NCBI GenBank assembly: GCA_934364795.1
Contig: CAKRMK010000033.1
Location: 1 to 39,899, forward strand
Reading direction: 5' to 3'
DNA length: 39,899 nucleotides
DNA from: an uncultured Blautia sp.
GTDB lineage: Bacteria > Bacillota > Clostridia > Lachnospirales > Lachnospiraceae
In this document: positions 7,658-14,375 of the stretch, piece after piece
Position numbering within the stretch: position 1 is the first letter of the stretch
Layout of the letters: the number at the start of each line of letters is the position of its first letter
Program-made: the position numbers and the translations under genes
The notes under the pieces: generated by a model
What the model saw: only the letters and a program-made list of their open reading frames with translations
Databases searched by the model: none
Told to the model about the DNA's origin: nothing

Positions 7658-8446
7658 GTGAACATAAAAGATGTTGCAGACAGGACAGCAGAGATTTTGA
7701 ACTTATACTACAACAATGAGATAGAACCTTTTCTTAATTCCTGCCATGAGGATGTGTTGTGGCTTGGACCGGCGGAAAAACAGGTGATACGAGGCCAGAA
7801 AAATCTGGTGGATGCGTTTCATGAAGAAAAGCACGAACTGAAATTTTCTCTGTATAACCTTCGTGTGGTCCCACTGACCACAGTAAGCAATCATGTTGCA
7901 GAAATCATTACTTTTATGCTGGTAGATACAATTTGGCCGGATAACAGTGTAAGCCGGGTAAATCAGCGTATGCAGTTTACCTGGGTAGAAGAAAAAGGGG
8001 TTCCGAAGATCCGGGTGGTTTTTATTTCAAATGCCATTGAATATGATGAAAGAGATGGAATCTATCCGGTACATTATGATGAGAATTACCGTAAATTTAT
8101 TCTTACCGGTGAGACAAGGGCAGAAAGAATTTATGTAAAAGGTGTGGATAAGTCTATTTTATACCTGAACTGGTCCAGAGTGATCTATGCGGAAAGCCTG
8201 GGTAATCATTCTCTGATCCATACACTGGATCAGGAATTTGAATCCATAGAAAACCTGAAAACACTTGAAAAACGTTATAAGGATCTGTTTTTGAAATGTC
8301 ATGAAAGTTATCTGGTAAATCCAGCACATGTGCATGCAATCAGAAGATTTAAAATGACAGTGACTGGGGGAAAAGAACTTCCTGTTCCGGAGAAAAAATA
8401 TACGGCAGTGAAGAATGTGTTACAAAAAGCGTTACAAAAAGACTAA
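7658..8446 (+). CDS. NTF2-like/LytTR-domain transcriptional regulator
   Basis: A GTG start at 7658 follows GGCAGGAGG. The 262-residue protein has an N-terminal half (about 5-135) with an NTF2/SnoaL-like fold pattern: ADRTAEILNLYYNNEIEPFLNSC, then a predicted cone of beta strands ending FISNAIEY. The C-terminal 100 residues are a LytTR DNA-binding domain (YLNWSRVIYAESLGNHSLIHT...LFLKCHESYLVNPAHVHAI). There is no receiver domain, so the regulator is probably controlled by a ligand or partner bound in the NTF2-like cavity rather than by phosphorylation. It lies 17 bp after the response regulator gene and is probably co-transcribed, adding a second regulator to the module. The NTF2 call is by pattern and less certain than LytTR. 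Confidence 0.8.
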   Translation: MNIKDVADRTAEILNLYYNNEIEPFLNSCHEDVLWLGPAEKQVIRGQKNLVDAFHEEKHELKFSLYNLRVVPLTTVSNHVAEIITFMLVDTIWPDNSVSRVNQRMQFTWVEEKGVPKIRVVFISNAIEYDERDGIYPVHYDENYRKFILTGETRAERIYVKGVDKSILYLNWSRVIYAESLGNHSLIHTLDQEFESIENLKTLEKRYKDLFLKCHESYLVNPAHVHAIRRFKMTVTGGKELPVPEKKYTAVKNVLQKALQKD

Positions 8447-8481
8447 AAATGTAAAAAAACACACACGCTGTCATGGAAATA

Positions 8482-8490
8482 TGTTATAAT
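8482..8490 (+). promoter_or_regulatory. Extended -10 promoter before degV
   Basis: TG-T-TATAAT at 8482-8490 is a full extended -10 element with no clear -35. It lies about 85 bp upstream of the degV start. Confidence 0.55.
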
Positions 8491-8575
8491 GGAGAAGCTT
8501 TACAGGTTCCTGAAAAGGTGACCGCATAAAGAATGCAGATTTATCCTGTATGAAATCAGACAAGGAGAACCGATT

Positions 8576-9445
8576 ATGAGTGAATATGTAATTATAACAG
8601 ATACTTCCGCAGACATTCCTGCGTCAATTCTGGATAAAGGTCAGATTCATCTGATTCCAATGATTTATCAGTTAAACGGAGAGGAGCATCCTCACAAAGA
8701 TCCCGGACACTGGGACAGTAAGGCTTTTTATGACAGACTTCGCGATGGTGGAACAGGAAGCACATCCCAGATTCCACCGGCTACATATACCGATTATTTT
8801 CTTCCATTTCTGAAAGAGGGAAAAGATATTTTATATATTTCCCTGTCAGGAGGGCTGACTTCCACCTGGCAGAGTTCCCATCTTGCGGCTACAGAGCTGA
8901 TGGAGGAGTATCCAGATCGTAAGATTTTTTGTGTGGATTCTCTTGCAGCAACAGGTGGTCAGGGTATTCTGGTGATCCTGGCTGCAAGGAATCAGGAAAA
9001 TGGAATGTCCCTGGAAGAAAACACAGCATGGCTTGAGGAAAACCGCCTTCACATCTGCCACTGGTTTACAGTAGATGATCTTGACTTCCTGAAGAGAGGG
9101 GGACGTATTTCCCCTACTGTTGCATGGATTGGCGGAAAGCTGAAGATTAAGCCGATCCTTCGCATTGCAGAGGATGGAACTCTTGCAATTCCGGAGAAGG
9201 TGCGTGGCTCCAAGGTTGCTTTAAATAATATCTGTTCCAAATTTATCAGCTCCGGCTTAAGTAAAGAATATCCTTATGTAGTTATCTGCCACGGGGATGC
9301 GCTGGAGCAGGCCGAAAAAGCCAAAGCACAGATTGTGGAAGCCATTCCAAAGGCACAGGTGGTGATCATGCCAATGAGCCCGATTATCGGAATCCATACA
9401 GGTCCGGGGGTACAGGCTGTAATTTACTTTGGAAACAATCGTTAG
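8576..9445 (+). CDS. DegV family fatty acid-binding protein
   Basis: This 289-residue protein covers the whole DegV family length. It opens with the conserved VIITDTSADIPASIL, has the loop GGTGSTSQIPPATYTDYF whose Thr/Ser residues bind a fatty-acid carboxylate in known members, and has LYISLSGGLTSTWQS and FTVDDLDFLKRGGRIS farther on. DegV proteins act as FakB-type fatty acid carriers for the FakA kinase; no fakA is seen here. The start is supported by AAGGAG at about -9. It converges on the deacetylase gene with only 19 bp between stops. Confidence 0.93.
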   Translation: MSEYVIITDTSADIPASILDKGQIHLIPMIYQLNGEEHPHKDPGHWDSKAFYDRLRDGGTGSTSQIPPATYTDYFLPFLKEGKDILYISLSGGLTSTWQSSHLAATELMEEYPDRKIFCVDSLAATGGQGILVILAARNQENGMSLEENTAWLEENRLHICHWFTVDDLDFLKRGGRISPTVAWIGGKLKIKPILRIAEDGTLAIPEKVRGSKVALNNICSKFISSGLSKEYPYVVICHGDALEQAEKAKAQIVEAIPKAQVVIMPMSPIIGIHTGPGVQAVIYFGNNR

Positions 9446-9464
9446 AATTTACTCCAACTGTGGT

Positions 9465-10343
9465 TTAGAATTCGCTTAAAGTTCCGAAGGTGTATCCCAT
9501 TTCTTCCCATTTGGACAGAAGTTCATCCAGAATCTGTCCGTTTGTGGAAGAAGTATTATGAAGTAAAACAATGGCGCCAGGGTGGATGCGTTTTAGCAGC
9601 TTGTGGAATGCTTCTTCCCTGGTGGGCTGTTTGTCCTGGTACCAGTCCACATAGGCAAGACTCCAGAAAAAGGTTTTGTACCCAAGCTCTTTTGCCATGG
9701 AAAGATTGGCTGTACTGTAAATACCCTGTGGCGGCCGGTAGAATTTCGTCATGGTTTTCCCGGTGACTTCCTGATACAGGGCTTCTACTCCTTCCAGCTG
9801 TTTTTTAAAATCTTCCAGGGAGGAGATTCCGGACATATCCGGGTGGGTAAGCGTGTGATTTCCTACTGTGTGTCCGTCATTTACCATTTCTTTTATCAGA
9901 TCCGCATTATCTTTTACAAAATTTCCAACTACGAAAAAGGTTGCTTTTACATTATGTTTTTTCAGTGCGCTTAGAATAAGCGGTGTATTTCCGTTTTCAT
10001 ATCCACAGTCAAAGGTGAGATATATTTTTTTCTCCTGGGTATCTTTTGCGTAATAAGCATCATAGGGGGCAAGTTCTTCCATAGAGGCATTGCCTGTGGG
10101 ACGTGTTCCTTCTTCCTGAAAACCAAGGCCCCAGCTTGTGCTGCCAGAAGCGGTGGTGACTGCCGCAGGCGGGGAAAAGTGATGGATAATGACCCGGGCA
10201 GCAGACCCGGCAAGAAAGGATAGGGCAAAAAGCAGGGGAATACCGGCATAGTGGAGAAAATCTTTTATTACAGGAGATTTTGTAACGGGAGCTTTTATAA
10301 CAGAAATTTTTATAACAGGAAATTTAATACTGGGAATTTTCAT
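9465..10343 (-). CDS. Membrane-anchored polysaccharide deacetylase (PdaA-like)
   Basis: The 292-residue version starting at 10343 is preferred: GAGG lies just upstream, whereas an earlier in-frame ATG at 10400 sits inside a terminator. The protein has a short cytoplasmic tail made of five K-x-P-V-I repeats, one membrane segment (about 30-52), a linker, then a NodB homology domain. That domain has KKIYLTFDCGYENGNT (catalytic Asp pair region), GNHTLTHPDMSG (metal-binding His-x3-His), FYRPPQG and IVLLHNTS. The layout and motifs fit PdaA-type peptidoglycan N-acetylmuramic acid deacetylases involved in spore cortex muramic-lactam formation; other peptidoglycan deacetylases remain possible. Confidence 0.88.
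   Translation of the reverse strand: MKIPSIKFPVIKISVIKAPVTKSPVIKDFLHYAGIPLLFALSFLAGSAARVIIHHFSPPAAVTTASGSTSWGLGFQEEGTRPTGNASMEELAPYDAYYAKDTQEKKIYLTFDCGYENGNTPLILSALKKHNVKATFFVVGNFVKDNADLIKEMVNDGHTVGNHTLTHPDMSGISSLEDFKKQLEGVEALYQEVTGKTMTKFYRPPQGIYSTANLSMAKELGYKTFFWSLAYVDWYQDKQPTREEAFHKLLKRIHPGAIVLLHNTSSTNGQILDELLSKWEEMGYTFGTLSEF
10266..10340 (-). repeat. Five tandem 15-bp repeats at the start of the deacetylase gene
   Basis: Immediately after the ATG, five degenerate 15-bp units encode KIPSI, KFPVI, KISVI, KAPVT and KSPVI. The unit is K-x-P-V-I. It forms the basic cytoplasmic tail before the membrane segment. Confidence 0.8.
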
Positions 10344-10398
10344 GAAAACCTCGGAAAGAACTTTATACAGATATATGAGAGAAGCGGAATTCTTATGC

Positions 10399-10447
10399 AA
10401 AAAAACATAAATTAAGCCACCAGCATCGACGTTTACTGGTGGCTTAA
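10399..10447 (-). terminator. Terminator or attenuator hairpin upstream of the deacetylase gene
   Basis: TTAAGCCACCAG (10412-10423) and CTGGTGGCTTAA (10436-10447) are a perfect 12-bp inverted repeat with a 12-nt loop. On the minus strand it is followed by TTTATG and seven T residues (10399-10405). On the plus strand no T run follows, so it works for minus-strand transcripts. Confidence 0.85.
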
Positions 10448-10660
10448 ATCTGTTCCATATCCAATGGAGGTTACCTCTCTTTCAATTAGATTATGCGTTT
10501 AAAACAATTGGAATTCAAGGCTTACGTTCTTGGTGGACTGTACCTCGCTGTTCTTAAAATTAAAAATTAAGATAAATCTTTATGTTTCTGGTGGTCCGTA
10601 CCTCTCTTTCTTAAATTATAAGTGGTAGATTATGTTTTCGGTGGTCTCACTCCTTTTTGA
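10436..10660 (-). repeat. Degenerate 50-66 bp spaced repeat array
   Basis: On the plus strand the units share TTAYGTTTCTGGTGG followed by a pyrimidine-rich GTACCTCTCTTTCTTAAAT-like tail. The GG(T/A)GG marks fall at 10438, 10466, 10532, 10590 and 10640. Sequence between the cores is AT-rich and diverged. This is not a CRISPR: spacing is irregular and repeats are imperfect. Confidence 0.65.
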
Positions 10661-10693
10661 TTTAGTTTTAAGTTCCTTTTGTTTTATGAGCTT

Positions 10694-10722
10694 ACTATAA
10701 CAGATTACTTTTGATTTGTCAA
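10694..10722 (-). promoter_or_regulatory. Near-consensus sigma-A promoter driving the repeat RNA
   Basis: On the minus strand TTGACA (10717-10722) and TATAGT (10694-10699) are separated by exactly 17 bp. It is among the best promoters in the window. It faces the repeat array and the deacetylase gene. Confidence 0.85.
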
Positions 10723-10815
10723 TAAATAATTTGAAAAAATATTATTTTACATAAAATAAAAAGTTTATATTAATAAAAAGAATGAAAAATTCAGACAATA
10801 TAAACGCAAAGAATG

Positions 10816-10824
10816 TGGTATGAT
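10816..10824 (+). promoter_or_regulatory. Extended -10 promoter of the peptidase gene
   Basis: TG-G-TATGAT at 10816-10824 is an extended -10 element; no good -35 was found. About 100 bp of leader follows before the AAGGAGG site and the ATG at 10928. Confidence 0.5.
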
Positions 10825-10927
10825 GAGACTAATAAGAAATATGGCTTTTTACAGTGATGAAGTATAAGCTTTGTAGCATATTTTTTTACTGATTTGCCAT
10901 AGGTCAGAAGATAAGGAGGAAATAAAA

Positions 10928-12001
10928 ATGTTAGACAAAATTCTGGATGAGTTAAAATTAAATGCCCTTGTGATTACAGATCCGTATAATATGCGCCATG
11001 TAAGTGGCTTTCGAGGCGGCGAGGGAGCTTTATATATTTCCGGTACACAGAAGGTACTGATCACAGATTCCCGTTATACTGAGCAGGCAGGAAAAGAAAG
11101 TGATTTTACAGTAATCGAAGAGTGCCGTGCACATAACCGTCAGACCATTTTGAAAGAGTGCATAGAGAAAGAAAATGTAAGCGGTGATTTTCATATGGGA
11201 TATGAAGATCAGTCCATGCTTTGCTGTGAGTTCGATAAAATGAAAGCAGCGCTTCCTGTTCATACCTGGACACCTCTTGGAACCAGAATTGATGACCTGC
11301 GCCAGATCAAAACAGAAGAAGAGCTGTCCTATCTTGCAAGAGCAGAAGAGATTGGAGATAAGGCATTTGAGAAGCTTTTGAAGGTAGTGAAGCCGGGAAT
11401 GACAGAGCTTGAAGTGGCAGCAGAGCTGGAATACCTGATGAAAAAAGAAGGTGCAGAGGATTTAAGCTTTAACACCATTATCGCTTCCGGACTGAACTCT
11501 TCCATGCCTCATGCGATTCCAGGATATAAGAAATTGGAAGTGGGGGATTTTGTTACCTGTGATTTTGGATGCAAATATAAAGGATACTGCTCTGATATGA
11601 CACGTACCTTTGTCCTTGGAAAAGCAAGTGAGAAGCAAAAAGAAATCTATAATGTGGTATTAAAAGCACAGCTTGCAGGTCTGGCTGCGATTAAAGCTGG
11701 CGTCAGCGGAGCAAGCGTGGATAAAGTTGCAAGAGATATTATTACAGAGGCTGGCTATGGCGAATATTTCGGACACGGACTTGGCCACAGTGTAGGTCTT
11801 TTCATCCATGAAAGCCCGCGTCTTTCACCGTCAGACGATACCATTCTTCAGGCAAATATGATCGAAACAGTAGAGCCTGGTATTTATGTACCTGGCTTTG
11901 GCGGTGTGCGTATTGAGGATATGGTGGTAGTAACCGAAGATGGCTGCCGCAATCTGGCACATTCTCCAAAAGAACTGATCGAGGTTCCAGTAGAAAAATA
12001 A
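10928..12001 (+). CDS. pepP: M24 family Xaa-Pro aminopeptidase
   Basis: This 357-residue protein has the N-terminal creatinase-like domain (about 1-120) followed by the pita-bread metallopeptidase domain. The metal ligands are visible: two Asp in VTCDFGCKYKGYCSDMTRTF (about 211 and 222), His in GHGLGHSVGLFIHE, Glu in MIETVEPGIY and Glu in GGVRIEDMVVV. It removes N-terminal residues preceding proline in the cytoplasm, helping peptide turnover. AAGGAGGAAATAAAA precedes the ATG. The Xaa-Pro dipeptidase label (pepQ) is an alternative. Confidence 0.93.
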   Translation: MLDKILDELKLNALVITDPYNMRHVSGFRGGEGALYISGTQKVLITDSRYTEQAGKESDFTVIEECRAHNRQTILKECIEKENVSGDFHMGYEDQSMLCCEFDKMKAALPVHTWTPLGTRIDDLRQIKTEEELSYLARAEEIGDKAFEKLLKVVKPGMTELEVAAELEYLMKKEGAEDLSFNTIIASGLNSSMPHAIPGYKKLEVGDFVTCDFGCKYKGYCSDMTRTFVLGKASEKQKEIYNVVLKAQLAGLAAIKAGVSGASVDKVARDIITEAGYGEYFGHGLGHSVGLFIHESPRLSPSDDTILQANMIETVEPGIYVPGFGGVRIEDMVVVTEDGCRNLAHSPKELIEVPVEK

Positions 12002-12042
12002 AATGTCAATATTGTTATTGAAACATAGAAAGGAATAAGAAA

Positions 12043-12459
12043 ATGCTGAAACAATTATCAATTTTCGCAGAAAATATTAAAGGAAAAATGCAGCAGGTAA
12101 CAGGAATCCTTCTGGAAGAGAACATTAATATTCTGGGTTCCGTAACAAACGACAGTGCAGAATACGGAATCGTGCGTATGGTAGTTTCCAAACCGGAGAA
12201 GGCTCTGGAAGCTCTTACAAAAGCTGGATTTATCTGTAAACTTAGTGATGTTCTTGGAATTGAAGTAAAGGATGAGGTGGGAAATCTTAATAATCTTCTT
12301 GTAAGCCTTCAGGAAAGTAACATCAATATTGATTATCTGTACCTGTCCTTTAACCGTGCAACAGGACTTCCGATCATGGTTCTTCATGTGCCGGATATCT
12401 GCGAGGTTGAGGCATGCCTGACAAGCAAGGGATTTAACTCTATTTCAGAAGTTCACTAA
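12043..12459 (+). CDS. Tandem ACT-domain protein
   Basis: This 138-residue protein consists of two ACT domains, about 1-65 (LSIFAENIKGKMQQVTGILLEENINILG) and 70-138 (LLVSLQESNINIDYLYLSFN), with no catalytic domain. Such stand-alone ACT pairs bind amino acids and are thought to be regulatory. The ribosome binding site is AAAGGAA. It lies 41 bp after the peptidase gene and is probably co-transcribed, which hints at a role in amino-acid sensing. The partner is unknown. Confidence 0.85.
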   Translation: MLKQLSIFAENIKGKMQQVTGILLEENINILGSVTNDSAEYGIVRMVVSKPEKALEALTKAGFICKLSDVLGIEVKDEVGNLNNLLVSLQESNINIDYLYLSFNRATGLPIMVLHVPDICEVEACLTSKGFNSISEVH

Positions 12460-12516
12460 TTACGATAATCGAATTCTGGTCAAATTTGCGGTATATTTCA
12501 CTCAAATCCGGTTGTC

Positions 12517-12609
12517 GCAGTTTGGAATGAATTTTTCAACTCACTTTGGAGTTACGCATAGAACTGCACCTAACTGGAAAAACTACCTCCATAAAATCTT
12601 TAGGAGGTA
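12517..12609 (+). promoter_or_regulatory. Structured leader that sequesters the enolase ribosome binding site
   Basis: Three stems can be drawn: P1 GCAGTT/AACTGC (12517-12522/12572-12577), P2 AACTC/GAGTT (12538-12542/12549-12553), and a perfect 7-bp stem TACCTCC/GGAGGTA (12584-12590/12603-12609) that buries the eno Shine-Dalgarno. GGAGTTA at 12548-12554 could alternatively pair with TACCTCC with one mismatch, breaking P2 and freeing the ribosome site. This has the logic of a translational switch. No known riboswitch class was recognised. Confidence 0.5.
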
Positions 12610-12614
12610 AGGAA

Positions 12615-13946
12615 ATGTTACGGTATTTGCCTATTCGTAAGATTCACGCAAGACAAATTCTGGATTCCAGAGGCAATCCTACTGTGGAAGTAGATGTGAC
12701 AGTAGGAGAAGGCGTTATGGGAATCAATGGATATACAGGACGCGCTATGGTTCCATCCGGTGCATCTACAGGAAAATTCGAAGCACTGGAGCTGCGGGAT
12801 GGAGACAAGGGAAATTATACAGGTTTAAGTGTTTCGCGGGCTGTAGATAATGTAAATACAAAGATTGCAGAAGCCATTCTGGGAGAAAATGCTCTTGATC
12901 AGACTTATATTGATTCACTTCTGATACAGACTGACGGGACAGAGAATAAAAGCAACCTTGGGGCCAATGCAACTCTTGGCGTGTCCATGGCAGTTGCAAA
13001 GGCGGCAGCCATGGCTCTTAGGATCCCTCTTTACCAGTATATTGGCGGATGCCATGCAAACCGCATGCCGGTTCCCATGATGAATATTTTAAATGGGGGA
13101 CGGCATGCGGATAATACTGTGGATCTTCAGGAATTTATGATCATGCCTGTTGGGGCGGCCTGTTTTTCAGAAGGAATCCGGATATGCGTGGAAATTTACC
13201 AGTCTTTGAAGGTGATTCTGAAAAAGAAAAACCTGTCTACAGCTGTAGGTGATGAAGGTGGTTTTGCCCCGGATGTTGCAGATTCCAGGGAAGTGCTGGA
13301 GCTGATTCTGGAAGCAGTAAAACATGCAGGCTATGAACCTGGAAAGGATGTCTGTATTGCTATTGATGCTGCAGCAAGTGAGCTTTATGACGGAGAAAAG
13401 GATGGCTATTATTTCCCGGGAGAGAGCAGAATGCGGGGAAAAGAAATCATCCGGGATTCCGGGGAAATGATAAGCTATTATGAAGAACTTTTGGATGAAT
13501 TCCCTATTGTTTCTATTGAGGACGGACTTCAGGAGGACGACTGGGAAGGCTGGCAGAAGATGACGAAACAGCTTGGAAAAAAGGTGCAGCTGGTAGGGGA
13601 TGATCTGTTTGTCACCAATATTAAGCGTCTTTCCTGTGGCATTAAGCTGGGTGCTGCAAATGCCATTCTCATTAAAGTGAATCAGATCGGAACGCTTACA
13701 GAATCTCTGGAGGCTGTGGAGCTGGCTTCAAGGGCAGGATACCGCAGCGTAATCTCTCACAGATCAGGAGAAACGGAGGACTCTTTTATTGCGGATCTGG
13801 CAGTAGCTACAGGAGCAGGGCAGATCAAGACAGGTGCTCCCTGCAGGTCTGACAGAAATGCAAAATATAATCAGCTTTTGCGGATTCATGAGCACCTTGG
13901 CGGTTTGTCTGTGTATGAGAATCCTTTTTCAGAAAAAATTTGCTGA
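12615..13946 (+). CDS. eno: Enolase (phosphopyruvate hydratase)
   Basis: Enolase interconverts 2-phosphoglycerate and phosphoenolpyruvate in glycolysis. The ATG at 12615 follows GGAGG by 7 nt and gives 443 residues, the family length; an upstream TTG would add 23 unlikely residues. Family motifs are present: [61 protein letters not shown] and [17 protein letters not shown], with the C-terminal [20 protein letters not shown]. The ribosome site lies in a hairpin (see 12517-12609). The usual glycolytic neighbours (pgk, tpi, gpm) are absent; secG follows from its own promoter. Confidence 0.97.
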   Translation: MLRYLPIRKIHARQILDSRGNPTVEVDVTVGEGVMGINGYTGRAMVPSGASTGKFEALELRDGDKGNYTGLSVSRAVDNVNTKIAEAILGENALDQTYIDSLLIQTDGTENKSNLGANATLGVSMAVAKAAAMALRIPLYQYIGGCHANRMPVPMMNILNGGRHADNTVDLQEFMIMPVGAACFSEGIRICVEIYQSLKVILKKKNLSTAVGDEGGFAPDVADSREVLELILEAVKHAGYEPGKDVCIAIDAAASELYDGEKDGYYFPGESRMRGKEIIRDSGEMISYYEELLDEFPIVSIEDGLQEDDWEGWQKMTKQLGKKVQLVGDDLFVTNIKRLSCGIKLGAANAILIKVNQIGTLTESLEAVELASRAGYRSVISHRSGETEDSFIADLAVATGAGQIKTGAPCRSDRNAKYNQLLRIHEHLGGLSVYENPFSEKIC

Positions 13947-13972
13947 AGCGTGTTGCTGTGAAGTGTACAGGG

Positions 13973-14002
13973 CTTCCAAATACTTCCAAATACTCCCAAA
14001 TT
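13973..14002 (+). repeat. Three tandem 10-bp repeats between eno and secG
   Basis: CTTCCAAATA occurs twice in a row and is followed by the variant CTCCCAAATT. It lies just upstream of the secG -35 box. Confidence 0.7.
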
Positions 14003-14017
14003 CAAGATAAAAAAGAG

Positions 14018-14046
14018 TTGAAATAAAAAGCTGGCTATGGTACAAT
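14018..14046 (+). promoter_or_regulatory. Sigma-A promoter of secG
   Basis: TTGAAA (14018-14023) and TACAAT (14041-14046) are separated by 17 bp. Confidence 0.75.
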
Positions 14047-14076
14047 ATCCTCTAGTTGATTAGGAGGTGTAACCAC

Positions 14077-14313
14077 GTGCAGATTTTAAGAACGATTTTA
14101 ACAATTCTTTTTGTTATAGATTGTATTGCCCTTACCGTAGTAGTTCTGATGCAGGAAGGCAAGTCACAGGGACTTGGCGCTATCGCAGGAGCAGCAGACA
14201 CATACTGGGGTAAGAACAAAGGACGTTCCATGGAGGGCGGACTTGTGAAGGCAACTACAGTTATGGGAGTTCTGTTCTTCGTACTGGCAGTTGTTTTAAA
14301 CCTGAATTTCTAA
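14077..14313 (+). CDS. secG: Preprotein translocase subunit SecG
   Basis: The GTG start at 14077 follows AGGAGG by about 9 nt and yields 78 residues, the normal SecG size; an in-frame upstream TTG adds sequence overlapping the ribosome site. Two transmembrane helices (ILRTILTILFVIDCIALTVVVL and ATTVMGVLFFVLAVVLNL) flank the conserved loop MQEGKSQGLGAIAGAADTYWGKNKGRSMEG. SecG is an auxiliary subunit of the SecYEG channel. It is followed by a terminator and then rnr and smpB, the usual Gram-positive order. Confidence 0.95.
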   Translation: MQILRTILTILFVIDCIALTVVVLMQEGKSQGLGAIAGAADTYWGKNKGRSMEGGLVKATTVMGVLFFVLAVVLNLNF

Positions 14314-14325
14314 GAATGAACCGGG

Positions 14326-14362
14326 AAACACTCTTGTTGATCTGATCACAAGAGTGTTTTTT
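14326..14362 (+). terminator. Terminator between secG and rnr
   Basis: AAACACTCTTGT (14326-14337) pairs with ACAAGAGTGTTT (14348-14359), with a 10-nt loop and a T run to 14362. It ends only 14 nt before the rnr start codon, so rnr expression depends on read-through, or the hairpin protects or attenuates the message. Confidence 0.85.
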
Positions 14363-14375
14363 GATAGGAGAAAAA

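Larger units (their letters stand above)
10399..10687 (-). ncRNA. Candidate repeat-containing small RNA or attenuated leader upstream of the deacetylase gene
   Basis: A consensus promoter at 10694-10722 faces the minus strand and a strong terminator ends at 10399, defining an RNA of about 289 nt with no convincing ORF. Read as RNA it contains four degenerate units of the form GAGAGGUAC-n-G-n-CCACC-n-GAAAC-n-UAA, 50-66 nt apart (plus-strand GGTGG marks at 10640, 10590, 10532; a diverged one at 10466). A fifth CCACCAG forms the 5' arm of the terminator. Any upstream unit could therefore pair with the terminator 3' arm CUGGUGG, which would be a plausible antitermination device controlling pdaA. 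A free-standing sRNA is equally possible. This stretch accounts for most of the 527-bp gap before the peptidase gene. Confidence 0.55.

Noticed and set aside
10344..10400. Longer start for the deacetylase at 10400
   Set aside because: The ATG lies at the terminator T run without a ribosome site, whereas 10343 has GAGG close upstream.
10438..10660. Possible CRISPR array or tandem T-box leaders (GGTGG...ACC marks)
   Set aside because: Spacing is irregular (28-66 bp) and units are imperfect, which excludes CRISPR. The segments are far too short for T-box specifier domains and lack the full T-box sequence; the strong promoter and terminator are on the opposite strand.
10624..10660. Tiny peptides encoded by the repeat units (a minus-strand GTG frame reading MRPPKT)
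   Set aside because: Only one unit has a start codon and it overlaps its own ribosome site; the others lack starts.
12546..12614. N-terminal extension of enolase from a TTG
   Set aside because: The extension overlaps the structured leader and the ribosome site; enolase homology starts at the ATG 12615.
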